Shown here: positions 5,228-8,457 of the stretch, piece after piece
Numbering within the stretch: the stretch's first letter is position 1
How the letters are laid out: each line of letters opens with the position of its first letter
NCBI GenBank assembly: GCA_964575715.1
Contig: CAZNSG010000113.1
Location: forward strand, 1 to 8,457
Source of the DNA: PNAI01 sp964575715
GTDB lineage: Bacteria; Pseudomonadota; Alphaproteobacteria; Rhizobiales; Xanthobacteraceae
DNA length: 8,457 nucleotides
Direction: 5' to 3'
Position numbers and translations under genes: made by a program
Notes under the pieces: model-generated
What the model was told of the DNA's origin: nothing
Database searches by the model: none
Seen by the model: only the letters and a program-made list of their open reading frames with translations

Positions 5228-6517
5228 ATGGCTGATCAAGATTCTCACCATCCAAAACCAGCCTCCCGGCGCGCGTTCATGCGCGCAGGGCTCGCGGCAG
5301 GCGGCGCCGCACTGAGCGGCAGCGCCTTGGCTGCGCCGCCGGGGACGGGCAATCCCGCCAATCAGCCGCCGAACGTAGCGGAGTGGTCGCGCTATCTCGG
5401 CGACGGCGTTGCCGTGCGCGCCTATGGCAAGCCTTCCAAACACGAGGCGCAGGTTATTCGGCGCGATGTCGCGTGGCTCACCGCTTCGCCGCAAAGCTCG
5501 GTCAGCTTTACGCCGATCCATGCAATCGATGGCATCATTACCCCGAACGGCGTCTGCTTCGAACGGCATCATGCCGGTATCGCCGAGATCAACCCGGCCG
5601 ATTACCGGCTGATGATCCACGGTCTGGTCGACAAGCCGCTGATCTTCACGCTCGACGATCTCAAACGCATGCCGCGCGTCAATCGCGCTTATTTCTGCGA
5701 ATGCGCGGCGAATTCCGGCATGGAATGGCGCGGCGCACAGCTCAATGGCTGCCAATACACGCACGGCATGGTGCATTGCGTGATGTACACCGGCGTGCCG
5801 CTGAAAGTTCTGCTGCAGCAAGCCGGCATCAAGCCCAGTGCGAAATGGCTGCTGCTGGAGGGCGGCGATGCTTCGGCGATGTCGCGCTCGCTGCCGCTGC
5901 AGAAGGCGCTCGACGACGCGCTCGTCGCTTACCGCATGAACGGCGAGATGCTTTACCCGGAGAACGGCTATCCGGTGCGCATGGTATTGCCCGGCTGGGA
6001 AGCCAATATGTGGATCAAATGGCTCCGCCGTATCGAAGTCGGCGACCAGCCTTGGCACCATCGCGAGGAAACGTCGAAATACACTGACCTTTTGGAAAAT
6101 GGCAAGGCGCGCCGATTTACTTACATCATGGACGCAAAATCCGTGATCACCGATCCGAGCCCGCAGGCGCCGTTCAATCACAAGTCCGGCTCTACCGTCC
6201 TGTCCGGTCTGGCCTGGTCCGGCCGCGGCAAGATTGCGCGCGTCGACGTCTCGCTCGACGGCGGGCGCAACTGGCGCCCAGCGCGGATCGATGGGCCGGT
6301 CTGGGACAAGGCGCTGACGCGGTTTTATTACGAATTCGACTGGGATGGCCGCGAATTGCTGCTGCAATCGCGCGCGATCGATGAGACCGGCTACGTGCAG
6401 CCGACCAAGACCGAATTGCGCAAGATACGCGGCGTCAATTCGATCTACCACAACAACGGCATTCAGACGTGGCACGTGCACAAGAGCGGCGAGGTTGAGA
6501 ATGTCGAGGTTTCTTAA
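5228..6517 (+). CDS. soxC: Sulfane dehydrogenase molybdoprotein SoxC
   Basis: SoxC is the molybdenum-cofactor subunit of SoxCD. It oxidises the sulfane sulfur left on SoxY to the sulfone level, a six-electron step, and belongs to the sulfite oxidase family. The 429-residue precursor has a Tat signal with SRRAFMRAGLAAGG (13-26) and probable cleavage after ALA near 35. The molybdopterin domain follows: a conserved stretch near VSFTPIHAIDGIITPNG (92-108), then FCECAANSGMEW with C159 as the likely molybdenum ligand. The dimerisation domain covers about 300-420, with LSGLAWSGRGKIARVDVSLDGG and a closing QTWHVHKSGEVENVEV. The start has only a weakly spaced AAAGGAAG some 12 nt upstream, but it puts the Tat motif close to the N-terminus. 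The 3' end overlaps soxD by 17 bp, which fits coupled synthesis of the two subunits. Confidence 0.96.
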   Translation: MADQDSHHPKPASRRAFMRAGLAAGGAALSGSALAAPPGTGNPANQPPNVAEWSRYLGDGVAVRAYGKPSKHEAQVIRRDVAWLTASPQSSVSFTPIHAIDGIITPNGVCFERHHAGIAEINPADYRLMIHGLVDKPLIFTLDDLKRMPRVNRAYFCECAANSGMEWRGAQLNGCQYTHGMVHCVMYTGVPLKVLLQQAGIKPSAKWLLLEGGDASAMSRSLPLQKALDDALVAYRMNGEMLYPENGYPVRMVLPGWEANMWIKWLRRIEVGDQPWHHREETSKYTDLLENGKARRFTYIMDAKSVITDPSPQAPFNHKSGSTVLSGLAWSGRGKIARVDVSLDGGRNWRPARIDGPVWDKALTRFYYEFDWDGRELLLQSRAIDETGYVQPTKTELRKIRGVNSIYHNNGIQTWHVHKSGEVENVEVS

Positions 6518-7226
6518 GGTCGCAGCGCTCGGCGTGTTCGTGCTGCTGGCGGGAGCGTTGGCGATCTACCAGTTCGGCGTGACGCCGAAATCCATTTCCT
6601 TGCCGGAGCTGCCAATGTCGGCAGCCGTTGTCACCCAACCTCTTAACATTGGTCGCATCGCCACGCCGGGCGAGATTGCCGGCTGGAATATTTCGATACG
6701 TCCGGATGGCCAAGGCCTGCCGCCGGGCAAAGGCACAGTGAAGGCCGGCGAAACTCTCTACATGGCGCAATGCGCCGCCTGCCATGGCGAATTCGGCGAA
6801 AGCGCCGGCCGCTGGCCGATCATCAGCGGCGGCAACGGCACATTGGCGAGCCACGATCCGGTGAAGTCGGTCGGGTCGTATTGGCCTTATGCCTCGACAT
6901 TGATGGATTATATCCGCCGCACCATGCCGTTCGGCAATGCGCAGTCGCTGACCAATGACGAACTCTACGCCATCACCGCCTACGTGCTCTATCTCAACGA
7001 CATCATCAAAGACGAAAAATTCGAGCTCAACGACAAGAATTTCACGACCGTCAAACTGCCAAACCAGCCGAATTTCTACGATGATGACCGCGAGGTGACC
7101 GAAAAGGCATTCTGGCGAGAAAATCCCTGCATGACGAATTGCATTCCCGGCGAGGCCAAGGTGATTGGCCGCGCCCGCGCGCTCGATGTCACGCCGGAGT
7201 CGGATAAAAAGCCTAGAGCGGAATAA
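6501..7226 (+). CDS. soxD: Cytochrome c subunit SoxD, short monoheme form
   Basis: SoxD takes electrons from SoxC and passes them to other c-type cytochromes. The ATG at 6501 lies inside the end of soxC; GAGG just upstream may serve as ribosome binding site. The 241-residue product starts with a hydrophobic stretch (residues 4-25), a cleavable signal or a membrane anchor. SoxD-type sequence follows: RIATPGEIAGWNISIRPDGQGLPPG (52-76), the heme site CAACHGEFGE (91-100) and RWP. Then come GSYWPYASTLMDYIRRTMPFGNAQSL, with M142 as the likely axial ligand, and ELYAITAYVLYLNDII. A late CMTNC pair (C210, C214) lacks the histidine needed for a second heme. The SoxD described from Paracoccus is about 384 residues with two hemes, so this form lacks the second cytochrome domain. 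The reading frame stays open 52 codons upstream of 6501 within soxC, but that part is soxC shadow. Confidence 0.93.
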   Translation: MSRFLKVAALGVFVLLAGALAIYQFGVTPKSISLPELPMSAAVVTQPLNIGRIATPGEIAGWNISIRPDGQGLPPGKGTVKAGETLYMAQCAACHGEFGESAGRWPIISGGNGTLASHDPVKSVGSYWPYASTLMDYIRRTMPFGNAQSLTNDELYAITAYVLYLNDIIKDEKFELNDKNFTTVKLPNQPNFYDDDREVTEKAFWRENPCMTNCIPGEAKVIGRARALDVTPESDKKPRAE

Positions 7227-7300
7227 CAATCGCCGCCGCCAACAAGCTGCCGTTGCATCGGGCTATTGTTCCATGATGCGCGCAGTACTATTATTTAATA

Positions 7301-7684
7301 ATGCACGAAACCATGGCGAAATACCTCCGAACCACGCGCAGCAGCGCATTATGCGGTGTTGCAATCATAGCCTGCCTGTTCGCAACCGGTGCGGGCGCTG
7401 CCGGTAACCGGGCGCTCGGAGAATATCTTTCTTCGGAATGCGTCACTTGCCACCAACTCACCGGCCAATTTCAGGGCATCCCGTCTATTATCGGCTGGCC
7501 GGTTGCCACCTTCATCGAAGTCATAGATGAATACCGCCAGAAAAAGCGCAACAATCCGATCATGCAGACGATCGCAGGGCGTTTCTCCAACGAAGAGGTA
7601 GCGGCGCTTGCTACCTATTTCGGCAGTCTGAAGCCTGCACCACAAACTGACAGGACAACAACACAACAACGGGGGAAAAAATAA
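7301..7684 (+). CDS. fccA: Small monoheme cytochrome c, FccA/SoxE-like
   Basis: A 127-residue class I cytochrome c with a Sec signal (hydrophobic stretch at about 17-33, cleavage near GAA). The heme site is ECVTCHQLTG (46-55). GIPSIIGWP (59-67) and NNPIMQTIAGRFSNEEVAALATYF (84-107), with M88 as likely axial ligand, resemble the cytochrome subunit of flavocytochrome c sulfide dehydrogenase. The flavoprotein gene follows with a TAATG overlap, so the pair probably forms one complex. The cytochrome would take electrons from the flavin and give them to the respiratory chain. In Paracoccus the matching position is held by SoxE, which has two hemes; here there is one. The start is uncertain: ATG at 7301 or 7313 (four codons later), neither with a clear ribosome binding site. 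The C-terminal 15 residues are polar and probably disordered. Confidence 0.85.
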   Translation: MHETMAKYLRTTRSSALCGVAIIACLFATGAGAAGNRALGEYLSSECVTCHQLTGQFQGIPSIIGWPVATFIEVIDEYRQKKRNNPIMQTIAGRFSNEEVAALATYFGSLKPAPQTDRTTTQQRGKK

Positions 7685-8457
7685 TGTCGATCAATCGCAG
7701 AAAATTCATTGGCGGTATCGGCGGCTTGACGGCCGCGAGCAGTTTTCCCATGCCGGCGTTCGCGCAGGCCAAACCGAAGGTCGTCGTGGTCGGCGGCGGC
7801 CCTGGCGGCGCCACCGTTGCAAAATACGTCGCCAAGGACGGTGGCATCGATGTGATCCTGGTGGAACCGGCGAAGCAGTTCACCACCTGCTTCCATTCCA
7901 ACCTCTACCTCGGCGGCTATCGCAGCTATGCGTCAATCACGCACTCCTACGACAAGATCAAATCCGCTTACGGGATCAGGCAAGCGCCCCAGATGGCGCG
8001 AGCCGTGGATCGCGAAAAGCGCATTGTGCGGCTCGCCGACGGCTCCAGCCTGTCCTACGACCGGCTTCTGATCGCACCGGGCATCGACATAAAATTCGAC
8101 TCGGTTCCGGGCTACTCGGAAGCCGTCAGCGAGAAATTGCCGCACGCCTGGAAGCCGGGGCCGCAGACGCAGCTGCTCCGACAGCAACTTAACGCGCTAT
8201 CGGACGGCGCGGTCATCGTCATGCTGGCGCCACCCAATCCGTACCGCTGCCCGCCCGGCCCTTACGAGCGCATTTCGATGATGGCGCACGTCTTGAAAGC
8301 GAAGGGCCACAAGAAATCGCGCATTTACATCATCGACCCGAAGGAGAATTTCTCCAAGCAGGCGCTCTTCATGGAGGGCTGGGAAAAGCACTATCCAGGC
8401 ATGGTCGAGTGGCAGGCCCCGAAAGTTCACGGCGGCCTCAAGAGCGTGGACGCCAAG
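7684..8457 (+). CDS. fccB: Sulfide dehydrogenase flavoprotein FccB/SoxF, partial
   Basis: The N-terminal 258 residues of the FAD subunit of flavocytochrome c sulfide dehydrogenase (SoxF in Paracoccus). The open frame runs off the right edge; full proteins are about 400-430 residues. The start ATG overlaps the preceding stop codon (TAATG) and opens a Tat signal (NRRKFIGGIGG, 4-14, cleavage after AFA at 27). KVVVVGGGPGGATVAKYVAK (32-51) is the FAD-binding Rossmann motif. TTCFHSNLYLGG holds C69, which becomes mature residue 42 if cleavage is after 27, matching the covalent FAD-attachment cysteine of the Allochromatium enzyme. PYRCPPGPYER holds C189 (mature 162), matching one half of its redox-active disulfide (Cys161); the other half lies beyond the window. 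The enzyme oxidises sulfide in the periplasm and passes electrons to the cytochrome subunit encoded just upstream. Confidence 0.93.
   Translation, partial: MSINRRKFIGGIGGLTAASSFPMPAFAQAKPKVVVVGGGPGGATVAKYVAKDGGIDVILVEPAKQFTTCFHSNLYLGGYRSYASITHSYDKIKSAYGIRQAPQMARAVDREKRIVRLADGSSLSYDRLLIAPGIDIKFDSVPGYSEAVSEKLPHAWKPGPQTQLLRQQLNALSDGAVIVMLAPPNPYRCPPGPYERISMMAHVLKAKGHKKSRIYIIDPKENFSKQALFMEGWEKHYPGMVEWQAPKVHGGLKSVDAK

Noticed and set aside
5159..6481. A 440-codon minus-strand ORF opposite soxC
   Set aside because: Its composition is rich in Arg/Ala/His as expected for the complement of a GC-rich gene, with no domain signal, while the plus strand encodes full-length SoxC.
7128..7142. A second heme site in SoxD at CMTNC
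   Set aside because: The spacing between the cysteines is three residues rather than two, and no histidine follows.
7227..7300. A terminator between soxD and the small cytochrome gene
   Set aside because: No GC-rich stem followed by a T-run is visible in these 74 bp.

Overview
The window carries most of a thiosulfate-oxidising Sox (sulfur oxidation) locus from a GC-rich bacterium. The SoxYZ/SoxB/SoxCD complement, Tat-exported precursors, a monoheme-type SoxA and a GC-rich palindromic repeat at the left end all point to an alphaproteobacterium, probably Hyphomicrobiales (Bradyrhizobium/Starkeya/Rhodoplanes-like). This placement is an inference from gene content; no rRNA or other phylogenetic marker is present.

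Layout. Positions 1-170 hold a cluster of short direct and inverted GC-rich repeats (REP-like) and no gene. On the minus strand, transcribed right to left, lie soxA (2238-1414), soxX (1402-779) and an exported DsrE-family protein (686-171). A regulatory gap of about 330 bp (2239-2570) with several short palindromes separates them from the plus-strand run: soxY (2571-3041), soxZ (3100-3429), soxB (3504-5183), soxC (5228-6517), soxD (6501-7226), a small monoheme cytochrome c of the FccA type (7301-7684), and the N-terminal 258 residues of a flavocytochrome c sulfide dehydrogenase flavoprotein (FccB/SoxF, 7684 to the window edge). The locus is therefore divergent: soxA-soxX-dsrE one way, soxYZBCD-fccA-fccB the other.

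How it works together (established for the Sox pathway). SoxAX oxidatively conjugates thiosulfate to the C-terminal cysteine of SoxY in the SoxYZ carrier. SoxB hydrolyses the terminal sulfone to sulfate. SoxCD removes six electrons from the remaining sulfane sulfur, and SoxB then releases a second sulfate. Electrons go to c-type cytochromes. SoxCD in the operon implies complete oxidation to sulfate rather than obligate sulfur-globule formation. The FccA/FccB pair would add periplasmic sulfide oxidation. The DsrE-like protein has a predicted Tat signal and three cysteines, and is the least understood part of the locus.

No wholly new system was found. The points most worth a second look are the exported DsrE-like protein, the cysteine pattern of SoxA/SoxX, the short monoheme SoxD, a tandem duplication in the SoxY twin-arginine motif, and the palindrome-rich divergent promoter region. 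Regulatory genes (soxR-like) and maturation genes (soxV/soxW-like) are not in the window.
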